Part shown: positions 25,378 to 35,544 of the stretch, one piece after another
How positions within the stretch are numbered: the stretch's first letter is position 1
Layout: the number at the start of each line of letters is the position of its first letter
Assembly: GCA_937981575.1 (NCBI GenBank)
Contig: CALJNR010000019.1
Span: 1 to 64,000, forward strand
Origin: an uncultured Clostridia bacterium
Lineage (GTDB): Bacteria; Bacillota; Clostridia; Lachnospirales; Cellulosilyticaceae
Length of the DNA: 64,000 nucleotides
Reading direction: 5' to 3'
Position numbers and translations under genes: made by a program
Notes under the pieces: model-generated
What the model was told of the DNA's origin: nothing
Database searches by the model: none
What the model saw: only the letters and a program-made list of their open reading frames with translations

Positions 25378-27126
25378 TTAGGACTCCTTATTTAACAAGA
25401 TTGTACGTACATTTTCTGCTGAATAGTCAAATAAGATTTTACATGGCGTTTGAAGCTTTCTTATGTTCTTGTAATCATAATTACAAGAGGCATTAAATAC
25501 ATCATATTTAAAGTATTCAATATGAGAAGACCTTAACCTCTGCCTTGAAGACAGCGCTAAAAGCTGCGGTGAAACAGCCGCAATATAGAGATCGTCCTTT
25601 AGCAGCTTACTGCCCTCCTCTTTCCATCTTTTATCTTCTAGTGTTTGAAGTTCTGCAGGAATTTCTTTTAGACGCTCATGCTTTAAATAATCAAAGCGTA
25701 TAAGATCTTTAAGGAGTTCATGATCAATATAGGACTTGGTTTTGGCAAATTCAGCAAGCTTTAAGTAATAGGATAATTTATTATGCTGCATTAAATCATA
25801 TTTTTTTTGTTCCCAATACAGGGTGAGTTCTTCAAAAAAGTGAAATGGAGAGGAAAAGCATATAAATAGGTATTCAAGCGATAGTTTAAATCTCTCACTG
25901 TTATAATATCTCTCAAGCATCTCTTCTATACCATGAAGAAGCACGATTTCATCATAGGTTATGGCTTTAGTATACAGGACTTCATAAGGCGCCTCATCTT
26001 TATACACAAGCCCATATTGAAGAGAGCTTTTACGAAGCCCAGACCCTTTAAGCACCTTAAGAAATCCAAGCTGCAGCTGCTCAGGACGCAACAGAATAAC
26101 GTCGTTAAATGAATCTTTAAAAGAATGATAGGATTCTAGGGGAAGTCCTGCTATAAGGTCTAAGTGCTGATGAATATTCCCTAAAGCCTTAATCTTGGTT
26201 ACAGTTTCACTTGCTTTCTTATAGCACATTTTACGTTTTATAACTTTTAGTACTTCCTTGTTTGTAGACTGCACACCTATTTCAAACTGGAAAAGGCCTG
26301 GTCTTGCCTGGCTTAATAATTCAATAACTTCATCATCAATTAAATCTGCAGCAATTTCAAAATGAAAGTTAGTATGACGATTATCATGAGTTATTAAATA
26401 ATTCCAGAGTTCCATTGCAAATGATTTATTGGCATTGAAGGTGCGGTCTATAAATTTAACCTGCTTTACTTCATGGTCTAAAAAGTACTGCATATGTGTT
26501 TTTACTCTGTCTAATGGTACAAATCTTACGCCGCTTTGGGCTGAGGAAAGACAGTATTGACAGTCAAAAGGACATCCTCTTGAACTCTCATAGTAGATAA
26601 TTTTATGCGCAACACTTGATAATTCATCATAAACAAATGGCAGCTCAGAAAGATCAAGAGGCATTCGCGGAGCATTTCTTATGGTATGCGAGTATTCATC
26701 TTTATAAACAAGTCCCGGAACACTTGAAAGCTGACGGTCTTTTTTGATGTAGTAATCAAGGTATTCTTTCCAAGTCGCCTCGCCCTCTCCTTCCATGATG
26801 ATATCTGCGTCCAGTGATAAGAGTAAGTTTTCTGCTTCATAGGATACTTCCGGCCCCCCAAGGATAATAGTCGTATCAGGCAGAATTTTTTTGAGTGTAG
26901 GAATGAGTGTTTTGATAAAAGCCATATTCCAAATATAACATGAGATACCAAGAACATTAGGGGCAGCTTTGTAGATTTCCTTTATAATCTCATTTTCATG
27001 GTTATTAATAGTTGTTTCAAGAATGTGTATTGAATCCTTATAGTCTGTGCAATAGTATTTTATAGAGCGCAGGGCTAAGGATGAATGAATATATTTAGCA
27101 TTAATAGCAACTAAAAGAATGTTCAC
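25378..27126 (-). CDS. B12-binding domain radical SAM protein (DUF4080)
   Basis: A 582-residue enzyme with an N-terminal cobalamin-binding-like Rossmann domain (about 1-140). A radical SAM domain with the cluster motif C-x3-C-x2-C in SSRGCPFDCQYC follows (near residue 190), and a C-terminal DUF4080 region ends the protein. The classical DxHxxG cobalamin ligand is not evident. The substrate is unknown. Such proteins are common in Clostridia and often annotated as Mg-protoporphyrin oxidative cyclase-like, a name I would not trust. It is the first gene of a two-gene operon with nth. Confidence 0.88.
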   Translation of the reverse strand: MNILLVAINAKYIHSSLALRSIKYYCTDYKDSIHILETTINNHENEIIKEIYKAAPNVLGISCYIWNMAFIKTLIPTLKKILPDTTIILGGPEVSYEAENLLLSLDADIIMEGEGEATWKEYLDYYIKKDRQLSSVPGLVYKDEYSHTIRNAPRMPLDLSELPFVYDELSSVAHKIIYYESSRGCPFDCQYCLSSAQSGVRFVPLDRVKTHMQYFLDHEVKQVKFIDRTFNANKSFAMELWNYLITHDNRHTNFHFEIAADLIDDEVIELLSQARPGLFQFEIGVQSTNKEVLKVIKRKMCYKKASETVTKIKALGNIHQHLDLIAGLPLESYHSFKDSFNDVILLRPEQLQLGFLKVLKGSGLRKSSLQYGLVYKDEAPYEVLYTKAITYDEIVLLHGIEEMLERYYNSERFKLSLEYLFICFSSPFHFFEELTLYWEQKKYDLMQHNKLSYYLKLAEFAKTKSYIDHELLKDLIRFDYLKHERLKEIPAELQTLEDKRWKEEGSKLLKDDLYIAAVSPQLLALSSRQRLRSSHIEYFKYDVFNASCNYDYKNIRKLQTPCKILFDYSAENVRTILLNKES

Positions 27127-27333
27127 TTTTCAAATCCTTTCATAAATGACTTGACTTATTATAACATGTTTTTAATGCTGATATAAATAGCTGATTTGAC
27201 TGGACTTACAGATATCAGCGTATACAGGCAAGGTTTATAACTATTATTTGATGGAATATGTTAATTATTAACTTACTTTTATTTTTATGAAAATGCCATA
27301 CTAACTATAAATTCATATTTAGGGGGAGTAACA

Positions 27334-28296
27334 ATGCATAATAAGAAGGCTTTTTATAAAAGTATGATCAGCATTTTCATCTTTTTTAGTTTATTTGGTC
27401 TTGTATTTGGTGTCAAAAGTGATATCAATGATTTGATATTATTTTTATCTGAAGAGGATATTATTATCACAGAAGATGTAGGAACTAAAGGGAGCTATGA
27501 AGGTTATGATTATAAGAATAAAGTAAATTATAGAATCTTGGCAGATGATAATGGACGTATTACTGATTTTACTGTAGAATCAATGGATACAACTTATGAT
27601 AAGTTAGATTTTAGTAAAATACAGGGGCTTAAATGGTTTACTAATCACTATTTAGAAAGTAATAGAGAATTCTTTAAAACCATAAAAGAAAATATACAGA
27701 ATACTACTTATCATCAAACAGGAGAAATAGATTTAGGAGAATGGAAAGTAACACTGCTTGTTTTTCCACTTCAAGGCGGGAAAATGGATATAAGTCTGCA
27801 CTTAACAGACGATGCTTCAACGGATAAAAAGCAAAATCTAAATAATACGCTGAGTAATTTAAAAAACATTTATAGCGCTTTAGGCTGCATAGAAATTAAA
27901 AATTCTAAAATGCAGACAGGGCAAATGAGTTATAGGCTGCCGTATTATAAAATTAATCCTGATGAAAGTCTATATTATAATGCTTTTGTTAATCATAATA
28001 ACAAGATTTACAAAACGCAGTTTATTTATTATAAAAACGGAGTTGATTTTAGCTATAAGGATATTCCACAGATTAAACAGATAATAGGATCAACTATGGG
28101 TCAACAAAATTATCCTTTTGATAAATTAAATGTTCAGTTTAACCATCTAAAAGATCAGATTATGGATGAAAAAACGGCAATAAAAACCAGCCGTTCATCA
28201 TGGTCTCATTATAATAATAAGACAATAATGGATGTTGAACATTATGAAACAAGAAATCAGATTCGTGTAAAGATTACGGTTTATTTAGCTAAATAA
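27334..28296 (+). CDS. Exported or membrane-anchored hypothetical protein, 320 aa
   Basis: I do not recognise this protein. It starts after a strong AGGGGGAG site. An N-terminal hydrophobic segment (about 10-27, SMISIFIFFSLFGLVFG) may be a signal peptide or anchor. There is no lipobox. The rest is soluble, rich in Lys, Asn, Asp and Tyr, and appears to hold two similar alpha/beta parts (about 40-175 and 176-320), each with alternating beta-like strands. This layout recalls YwmB-type proteins, but I see no diagnostic motif. It is a single gene ended by a strong terminator. Confidence 0.7.
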   Translation: MHNKKAFYKSMISIFIFFSLFGLVFGVKSDINDLILFLSEEDIIITEDVGTKGSYEGYDYKNKVNYRILADDNGRITDFTVESMDTTYDKLDFSKIQGLKWFTNHYLESNREFFKTIKENIQNTTYHQTGEIDLGEWKVTLLVFPLQGGKMDISLHLTDDASTDKKQNLNNTLSNLKNIYSALGCIEIKNSKMQTGQMSYRLPYYKINPDESLYYNAFVNHNNKIYKTQFIYYKNGVDFSYKDIPQIKQIIGSTMGQQNYPFDKLNVQFNHLKDQIMDEKTAIKTSRSSWSHYNNKTIMDVEHYETRNQIRVKITVYLAK

Positions 28297-28336
28297 AATA
28301 ATAAGAAGCAAGAGATAGCTCTTGCTTCTTATTATT
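28297..28336. terminator. Bidirectional terminator
   Basis: An 18-bp perfect stem (AATAATAAGAAGCAAGAG) with loop ATAG lies between the exported hypothetical gene and the leftward glycine-rich lipoprotein gene. Confidence 0.92.
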
Positions 28337-28358
28337 GGTTAAAATAGTTTTAATACGA

Positions 28359-28679
28359 TTAACGAGTGCCTGCTGCGCCGCCTACACCAGTTCCTACAGG
28401 GGCTGTACCCATTGCTCCACCAGCAGTACCGGCACCAGCGGTGCCAGCAGTACCAGCTGCACCAGCACCTCCAGGAGTAACTATTCCAGTTGGACCAGCG
28501 CCGCCAGCGCCACCAGTTCTAGCACCACCAGCACCCATACCACCAGCGCCGGCTGCGCCGCCAGCATTAGGTGCAACACCTGTACCTGGTGTAGTTCTGA
28601 GAACGTTATCTCCAGGGGCACATGCTGTAAAGGCTAAACTCATTGACATAATGATAAATAATGCGAATGCTTTTTTCAT
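28359..28679 (-). CDS. Gly/Ala-rich low-complexity lipoprotein
   Basis: A 106-residue predicted lipoprotein. The signal peptide MKKAFALFIIMSMSLAFTAC ends in a lipobox with Cys20. The mature part is almost entirely Gly, Ala and Thr with Pro, Val and Met, in short imperfect repeats such as GGAGGAG, GTAGTAG and GGMGAGGA. It has almost no charged residues. GC content is far above the flanking DNA, and the frames on the opposite strand are open as a side effect. An AAAGGAG site before the ATG supports this strand. The function is unknown. A flexible or self-associating surface coat element, possibly spore-related, is conceivable but unproven. Confidence 0.8.
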   Translation of the reverse strand: MKKAFALFIIMSMSLAFTACAPGDNVLRTTPGTGVAPNAGGAAGAGGMGAGGARTGGAGGAGPTGIVTPGGAGAAGTAGTAGAGTAGGAMGTAPVGTGVGGAAGTR

Positions 28680-28758
28680 AATGTACTATACTCCTTTTTT
28701 ATAAAATGTTTATCGAGTATAGTATTATCACTTTAGACTATTTTATGCGTACAAGTTA

Positions 28759-30153
28759 TTAGTTGCCATGAGATGCTAATTTTTGATGTATGGCTTGGGC
28801 AGCTTTTTTACCAGCCCCCATAGCCAAAATAACTGTAGCGGCCCCAGTCACAACATCGCCGCCGGCATAGACATTTTCTTTTGTCGTAGACATCGTATCT
28901 TCACAAACAACGATGCCGCCCCAGTTTGTTACATCGAGACCAGGGGTTGTTGTACGAATAAGAGGATTAGGACTTTGGCCAATAGCAATAATCACCGTAT
29001 CAACAGCTACAAAATGACTGCTGTTTGGTTTGACGACAGGTTTTCTTCTGCCAGAGGCATCGGGTTCGCCAAGTTCCATTTCAATACATTCCATTTTTTC
29101 TACCCAGCCGTCATTGCCATATATACCTATAGGATTACATAGAAGTTTAAATATAATACCCTCTTCTTTTGCATGATGAATTTCTTCTAAACGTGCAGGA
29201 AGTTCAGCTTCACTTCGTCTATAAATAATATAGACTTCATCCGCACCGAGTCGTTTAGCGGTTCTTGCAGCATCCATCGCTACATTTCCACCGCCAATCA
29301 CTGCAACCTTCTGTCCAATATGGATTGGTGTTGGTGAATTAGGGTAAGCATAGGCTTTCATAAGATTAGAACGTGTTAAAAACTCATTAGCTGAATAGAC
29401 ACCGTTAAGATTTTCGCCAGGAATATTCATAAAATTAGGCAGTCCTGCGCCGCTTCCAATAAAAACAGCTTCAAATCCTTCAGCCATCAGTTCGTCTATA
29501 GTTATAGATTTGCCTACGATAACATTTTTTTGAATCGTAACACCCATTTGTACAATTTTTTCGATTTCCTTTGCAACTAAGTCTTTAGGGAGTCTAAATT
29601 CAGGAATGCCATACATAAGTACCCCCCCAACTTCATGAAGTGCTTCAAATAATGTTACGGAGTATCCTTTTTTAGCCAATTCACCGGCACAAGTAAGTCC
29701 CGCTGGTCCAGCACCAACCACTGCAACCTTACGGTTATTTTTAGGAAGCAGCTGGGAATTAGAGGTAGTATCAGCCATCATGTAGTCAGCAACAAAACGT
29801 TCAAGCCTGCCAATGGCTACAGACTCACCCTTTTTAGTTCTTATACATTTTCCTTCACATTGATTTTCTTGAGGGCATACCCTGCCACAGATAGCCGGAA
29901 GCGAATTTTCAGATGTGATAATATCATATGCTTTTTTGAAGTCTTCACTCAGAACGGCTTGAATAAATTCAGGAATAGGCACATTAACAGGGCATCCATC
30001 TACACAGAAACGTTGTTTGCAATTTAAACAACGGGAAGCTTCTTCTTTTGCCTCTTCAACTGAATAGCCTAGGGCAACTTCACTAAAGTTTTTATTTCTT
30101 AAGTTAGGATCTTGTTCAGGCATTTTTACCTTCTTTAAAGACATATTAGGCAT
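28759..30153 (-). CDS. nfnB: NADPH-binding large subunit NfnB / glutamate synthase small-subunit-like
   Basis: A flavoprotein of 464 residues. It has an N-terminal iron-sulfur domain (CLNCKQRFCVDGCP near 45-58, then CGRVCPQENQCEGKC near 90-104), the first dinucleotide fold VVGAGPAGLTCAGELAKKG, and a second fold VIGGGNVAMDAART. On its own it would be called GltD-like. Next to the NfnA-like gene it is most likely the large subunit of the bifurcating NADH-dependent ferredoxin:NADP oxidoreductase. No glutamate synthase large subunit is nearby. I chose ATG 30153, placed after GGAGGTG. A TTG at 30168 overlaps that site. It overlaps the NfnA gene by 8 nt. Confidence 0.88.
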   Translation of the reverse strand: MPNMSLKKVKMPEQDPNLRNKNFSEVALGYSVEEAKEEASRCLNCKQRFCVDGCPVNVPIPEFIQAVLSEDFKKAYDIITSENSLPAICGRVCPQENQCEGKCIRTKKGESVAIGRLERFVADYMMADTTSNSQLLPKNNRKVAVVGAGPAGLTCAGELAKKGYSVTLFEALHEVGGVLMYGIPEFRLPKDLVAKEIEKIVQMGVTIQKNVIVGKSITIDELMAEGFEAVFIGSGAGLPNFMNIPGENLNGVYSANEFLTRSNLMKAYAYPNSPTPIHIGQKVAVIGGGNVAMDAARTAKRLGADEVYIIYRRSEAELPARLEEIHHAKEEGIIFKLLCNPIGIYGNDGWVEKMECIEMELGEPDASGRRKPVVKPNSSHFVAVDTVIIAIGQSPNPLIRTTTPGLDVTNWGGIVVCEDTMSTTKENVYAGGDVVTGAATVILAMGAGKKAAQAIHQKLASHGN

Positions 30154-30979
30154 TTTGTTCACCTCCAAGACCTATTTTACATGCATGATCCTCATGGGTT
30201 TTGTACATATTCTGCCGGCGCATGCACTCATCAAAATCTACTTCAAACCCATCAAAATCCGGGCCGTCTACACAGGCAAACTTAGTTTGGCCTCCAATAG
30301 TTACACGGCATCCTCCGCACATACCCGTTCCATCTATCATAATTGGGTTAAGTGAAACCATTGTAGGAATTTGAAGAGGTTTTGTTATTTCAACTACAGC
30401 TTTCATCATAATAAGCGGACCGATCGTAATAACTTCATCATAATGATTGCCCTTTGCAATCAAGTCTTTTAAGATATCGGTTACAAAACCTTGTAAACCA
30501 AGGGAACCGTCATTTGTTGCAACATATACTTTTGAAATGGCTTCAAATTCCTCTCTTAAAATAACGAATTCACTAGAACGCCCCCCTAAAATAACATCGC
30601 ACTCCGTACCTGCTCCAAATAGTTTTTTAATCTGTGGATATAACGGAGCCGCGCCTACACCACCGCCGATGCCAAGGACTCTTTTTTTCTTTCCAAGATG
30701 TGCGGCTACGCCAAGAGGCCCGGCAAAATGAGCAAGATAGTCACCTTCATTTTTTCGGGCAATCTTTTTGGTAGAGTACCCAACGACTTGATAGATAATA
30801 GAAACAGTAAGAGATTCTCTGTCATAATCTTGTATAGTTAAGGGAATTCTTTCATCACCTTCATCAGCACATACAATAACGAATTGTCCAGGCTCGCATT
30901 TCCGTGCTACATAAGGTGCTAAAATGGTCATCTTTTCAACACTATTGTTCAACTTTTCCTTTTTTATTATTTTATACAC
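30146..30979 (-). CDS. nfnA: NfnA-like FAD/NAD-binding subunit (sulfide dehydrogenase type)
   Basis: A 277-residue ferredoxin-NADP reductase-type protein. It has an FAD-binding barrel (about 1-95), an NAD-binding domain with GIGGGVGAAPLYPQ (about 103-116), and a C-terminal 2Fe-2S motif in DGTGMCGGCRV followed by FACVDGPDFDG. This is the layout of PyrK-like proteins and of NfnA. The overlap with the NfnB-like gene makes an NfnAB complex the best call. That complex couples electron flow between NADH, reduced ferredoxin and NADP in anaerobes. Confidence 0.88.
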   Translation of the reverse strand: MYKIIKKEKLNNSVEKMTILAPYVARKCEPGQFVIVCADEGDERIPLTIQDYDRESLTVSIIYQVVGYSTKKIARKNEGDYLAHFAGPLGVAAHLGKKKRVLGIGGGVGAAPLYPQIKKLFGAGTECDVILGGRSSEFVILREEFEAISKVYVATNDGSLGLQGFVTDILKDLIAKGNHYDEVITIGPLIMMKAVVEITKPLQIPTMVSLNPIMIDGTGMCGGCRVTIGGQTKFACVDGPDFDGFEVDFDECMRRQNMYKTHEDHACKIGLGGEQNA

Positions 30980-31010
30980 TACAATCCTCCTATTATGTCG
31001 TATTTAATGA

Positions 31011-32048
31011 TTATGTCACCTCAATAATATTAATATTTTTTTCTACAAATAAATCAACATATTTATCTTTTATTTTAATAATAGGCCTGTATACACATGT
31101 AGGGTTGATAGCGACTACTTGTCCTATTTCTCCCGTGCTAAGCAGTACATAAACACCTACATAGTAGTTTGCAACGTTAGTTAAAAATGTAAGTAGAATT
31201 TTTGTATCTAATTTCCCGAATGCACCTTCTTGCATAAGCTGCATAACGTCAAATGGTGAGTGCTTCTTTTTATAAGGTCTTTCGGACATCATTGCATCAT
31301 AAACATCTGCAACAGCTAAAACTTTAGCTATATCATTAATATTTTCATTATAGACTGAGTAAGGATATCCTGAACCATCGATTCTTTCATGATGCATCAG
31401 AATACCAACTTTAACATCTATGCTGATATCACTGCGATACTGCAAAAGTTCATAAGCATAACGGGGATGTTTTCTAATTTCTTCAAACTCGTTTTCAGAC
31501 AGTTTGTCTGGCTTATTTAAAATAGAAGCGTTGATCTTCATTTTGCCTATGTCGTGAAGCAGTCCAGCAAGTAAAAGGGATTCAATCATATTTTCCCCGT
31601 ATTTCATCCATTTTCCAATCAGCATGCTTAATAAGGCTACATTGATGCTGTGTGTATAAGTATATTGATCAGCATATTTAACAAGATTAATACATCCAAT
31701 AACTTTAAAGTTATCTTTAAAATCATTTAATATATTACTTCTAATGGATTTAAAAGCCTCAAGATCGATATTTTGCCCAGAAGCAATCTGCTGAAGAAGT
31801 GGTTTGACTTTATCTGTACAGTTTTCATAGGTTTCTAAAGTTTCCTTTGGAATTTTCCAGACTGTATCCCAAGAATTGACATAGATAGAAACTTCAGAGC
31901 AATGAAGATTTCTTAGATTTTCGATGATTTCTGCAGTTAATTCTTGGTTTTCGGAAACATAAACAACTCCGTTTTTTAAATTCCTTATGGATTCAGCAAC
32001 AATCATGCCAGGCAAACATTCGTACAAAGGCAGCGCTAATTTCTGCAT
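31011..32048 (-). CDS. HD-GYP domain phosphodiesterase
   Basis: A 345-residue protein with an N-terminal region of about 120 residues of the type that precedes HD-GYP domains, followed by the HD-GYP domain. Visible are LLHDIGKMKI (the HD pair), a second metal site HHERIDGSGYP (the GYP signature) and VADVYDAMMSERPYKK. The expected activity is hydrolysis of cyclic di-GMP or a related cyclic dinucleotide. There is no membrane segment. The last 70 residues form a separate tail with beta character. It pairs logically with the PilZ receptor at 10.1 kb, though not by operon. Confidence 0.9.
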   Translation of the reverse strand: MQKLALPLYECLPGMIVAESIRNLKNGVVYVSENQELTAEIIENLRNLHCSEVSIYVNSWDTVWKIPKETLETYENCTDKVKPLLQQIASGQNIDLEAFKSIRSNILNDFKDNFKVIGCINLVKYADQYTYTHSINVALLSMLIGKWMKYGENMIESLLLAGLLHDIGKMKINASILNKPDKLSENEFEEIRKHPRYAYELLQYRSDISIDVKVGILMHHERIDGSGYPYSVYNENINDIAKVLAVADVYDAMMSERPYKKKHSPFDVMQLMQEGAFGKLDTKILLTFLTNVANYYVGVYVLLSTGEIGQVVAINPTCVYRPIIKIKDKYVDLFVEKNINIIEVT

Positions 32049-32180
32049 GGATATCCCCCTTATAAAACTAAATAATGTAGAATAGCTAAGTATACAGGAT
32101 TACTCAACGTTTATATAAGTAAATATTATACTATAAAGTGCTATTATACAACATTTAATCTTAAATACATACTTACATTT

Positions 32181-32206
32181 ATACCCACTCATAAATGAGT
32201 GGGTAT
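32181..32206. terminator. Hairpin downstream of gdhA
   Basis: A perfect 11-bp stem (ATACCCACTCA) with a 4-nt loop lies 11 bp beyond the gdhA stop. The T-run expected after the stem for a leftward transcript is missing. The A-rich run lies between stem and stop instead. It may be a processing or stability hairpin rather than an intrinsic terminator. Confidence 0.5.
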
Positions 32207-32217
32207 AAGAAAAAAAA

Positions 32218-33606
<1,389 letters not shown>

Positions 33607-33757
33607 TTACCGTTAATGGTATTTTATCATATAACATTAAAATTTCAATATAATATTGAGTTTTTATGATAAAAATATGCAGCTTTTTATTAAGTTAGGA
33701 TAATATTTTTTGCAAGAATATAAATGATACACTGCAAAATTTTAAAAATAGTACATG

Positions 33758-35104
33758 TTATCTATGAATGATAATCATTGTATCTTTAGTAATATGATGA
33801 TAGAGCCATTTAATATCTTCATCGTTTATAATAATATTTCTGCGGTCAACAGGCTTTCCGAGCCTGTTTAAATAGTCCTGTTTGATATTCCAGTATTCAT
33901 CACGTATAAGCCCTTGAAGCATACATCCATCATATACTTTGATCCAGAAGTTAGCCCCTTCTCTGTTTTGGTGGTCTACAAAAGATTCTCCTTTATCAGT
34001 TATATAGTAGGTACCAAGTGATAAAGAATGTTTTTGATCACCGACAGAACATAAAAAGGTTTTTATTTTTTGTGTGCCTTTATAGACATTGATTTTTGCC
34101 TTAGTATGTGTTAGTACTTCCAGCCATATTTTATCATCTTCTATATTTGTAGTTGTAAATTGGATTTCTTTTGGAATACTTAATTCTCCGCTTGCAGATT
34201 CTACTTGAAAAACAGCTTGATAAACGGTATTAGGTTCTAGGACTTTATCAAGCAAAAATTCCAAATGATAAGGGTCGATGTTTTTGCCTTGTATTTTTGT
34301 ATTATTAATTGTAAGATAGCCAGCGACTGTCGGAGAGTCAGTTTCAATTTTGAGCCTTGGATATAAACCAATCCATTTGCTGTCAGTGGCAGGATAAGTA
34401 GAAGCAATAACGGGCTTAATATCTGTTGTTAAAATAACTTGTGCATCCTGTTTAAGCAGTACCCCTGACTGTGATGGCATTCCCTTTCTAAAGGACAAAA
34501 TATACCGCCCGTTGTTTTCAAGGGGGGTTTTAGGCGTAAAAACAAATGCTGTGGGATCTTCTACTTGTTTGCCTAGATGGTTAAAAGTAATGGCTGGCTC
34601 AATATAAAAGGTTGTATCGCACTGAAGATATTTATAAAGCTTATGTTTATTCATTGGGGTATTAAACTTGACAACAAATGGTTTTTCGGTGGCTATAAGT
34701 ATGTTTTCAGTTGGTTCAATAATGGATACTTCACTTTTAAACTGAATAGCTGCTTTGGCATTTCTAGATATAAAAGAAAGTTTGCTGGGTGCGTCTTTAA
34801 TAAGAAGCTGAGCTTTTTGTCCCTTAATAAAATTTTGTTCTTTTAATTTTATACATACAACGCTGTCTGTTAACCAGTCAATAGAGTAATCGAAGTCCTT
34901 AGCATAAGGAAGCTGACTTGTGAGCTTTATGCACTCAGGAAACTTGTCTTTATCCATAGGAAATAAAAAATTAATGGTAACTTGTGCGTAGGCTGGATTA
35001 ACTTCCACCCAAGACAGACTTAGATCTTTGAGTATCCATAAGGATACAAGTAAAATAACGCTAATAAGAGAAAATTTAAACAGCTTTTTCTTTACAGTAA
35101 TCAT
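33758..35104 (-). CDS. YkuD-fold L,D-transpeptidase-like protein lacking the active site
   Basis: A 448-residue exported protein. It has an N-terminal transmembrane/signal helix (about 8-24), then Ig-like (SbsA-type) repeats up to about residue 330, and a C-terminal YkuD-like domain. That domain ends LGKPVDRRNIIINDEDIKWL. In active L,D-transpeptidases the matching stretch reads LG-P-x-SHGCIR-L-x-N-x-D-A. Here Ser-His-Gly-Cys is Asp-Arg-Arg-Asn (420-423), and the earlier His-Gly reads Gln-Gly. It therefore should not catalyse cross-linking. I infer a binding or scaffold role at the wall. It is a single leftward gene. Confidence 0.75.
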   Translation of the reverse strand: MITVKKKLFKFSLISVILLVSLWILKDLSLSWVEVNPAYAQVTINFLFPMDKDKFPECIKLTSQLPYAKDFDYSIDWLTDSVVCIKLKEQNFIKGQKAQLLIKDAPSKLSFISRNAKAAIQFKSEVSIIEPTENILIATEKPFVVKFNTPMNKHKLYKYLQCDTTFYIEPAITFNHLGKQVEDPTAFVFTPKTPLENNGRYILSFRKGMPSQSGVLLKQDAQVILTTDIKPVIASTYPATDSKWIGLYPRLKIETDSPTVAGYLTINNTKIQGKNIDPYHLEFLLDKVLEPNTVYQAVFQVESASGELSIPKEIQFTTTNIEDDKIWLEVLTHTKAKINVYKGTQKIKTFLCSVGDQKHSLSLGTYYITDKGESFVDHQNREGANFWIKVYDGCMLQGLIRDEYWNIKQDYLNRLGKPVDRRNIIINDEDIKWLYHHITKDTMIIIHR

Positions 35105-35165
35105 ATATACATCCCTCCAACTTGTCTAAAATATATATATGTTTTAATGAACTCGAACATGCCTT

Positions 35166-35219
35166 AAATAGTTAAAAAGACAGCCATTTCGTTAGAAATG
35201 GCTGTCTTTTTAACTATTT
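35166..35219. terminator. Terminator of the tRNA operon
   Basis: A 25-bp perfect stem (outer AAATAGTTAAAAAGACAGCC) with loop GTTA lies directly after the tRNA-Phe gene. AT-rich outer arms give U-tracts in both directions. Confidence 0.92.
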
Positions 35220-35228
35220 AAGTTTAAA

Positions 35229-35301
<73 letters not shown>

Positions 35302-35304
35302 GTA

Positions 35305-35386
35305 TGGAGGGAGAAGGATTCGAACCTTCGAAGCTATCAGCAACAGATTTACAGTCTGCCCCCTTTGGCCGCTCGGGAATCCCTCC
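35305..35386 (-). tRNA. tRNA-Tyr (GTA)
   Basis: An 82-nt class II tRNA with a long variable arm on the minus strand. The acceptor GGAGGGA pairs with TCCCTCC, the anticodon loop CTGTAAATC gives GTA, and the T arm contains GGTTCGAATCC. It precedes tRNA-Phe by 3 nt, so one transcript carries both. CCA is not encoded. Confidence 0.96.
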
Positions 35387-35544
35387 AGACTATATTTCAA
35401 TAAAATATTAAGTATATGTTACAGACACTTGTATAGTTTAGCAAAACCTTTATCGTGTGTCAATATTTTTTGATGCGTGACATATGAAAACAATTATTTT
35501 TATAGTATAATAATGTTATAGTGTTTACAAAGGATGGATAGTGT

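Noticed and set aside
28335-28704. Long open frames on the plus strand, one rich in proline and one rich in Ser/Thr/Cys, opposite the glycine-rich lipoprotein
   Set aside because: They arise from the GC-rich repeat code of the minus-strand lipoprotein, which alone has a signal peptide, lipobox and ribosome binding site.
28759-30979. Reading the pair as glutamate synthase small subunit plus dihydroorotate dehydrogenase electron-transfer subunit
   Set aside because: The overlapping order and domain pair match NfnAB, and no GltB- or PyrD-like gene is adjacent.
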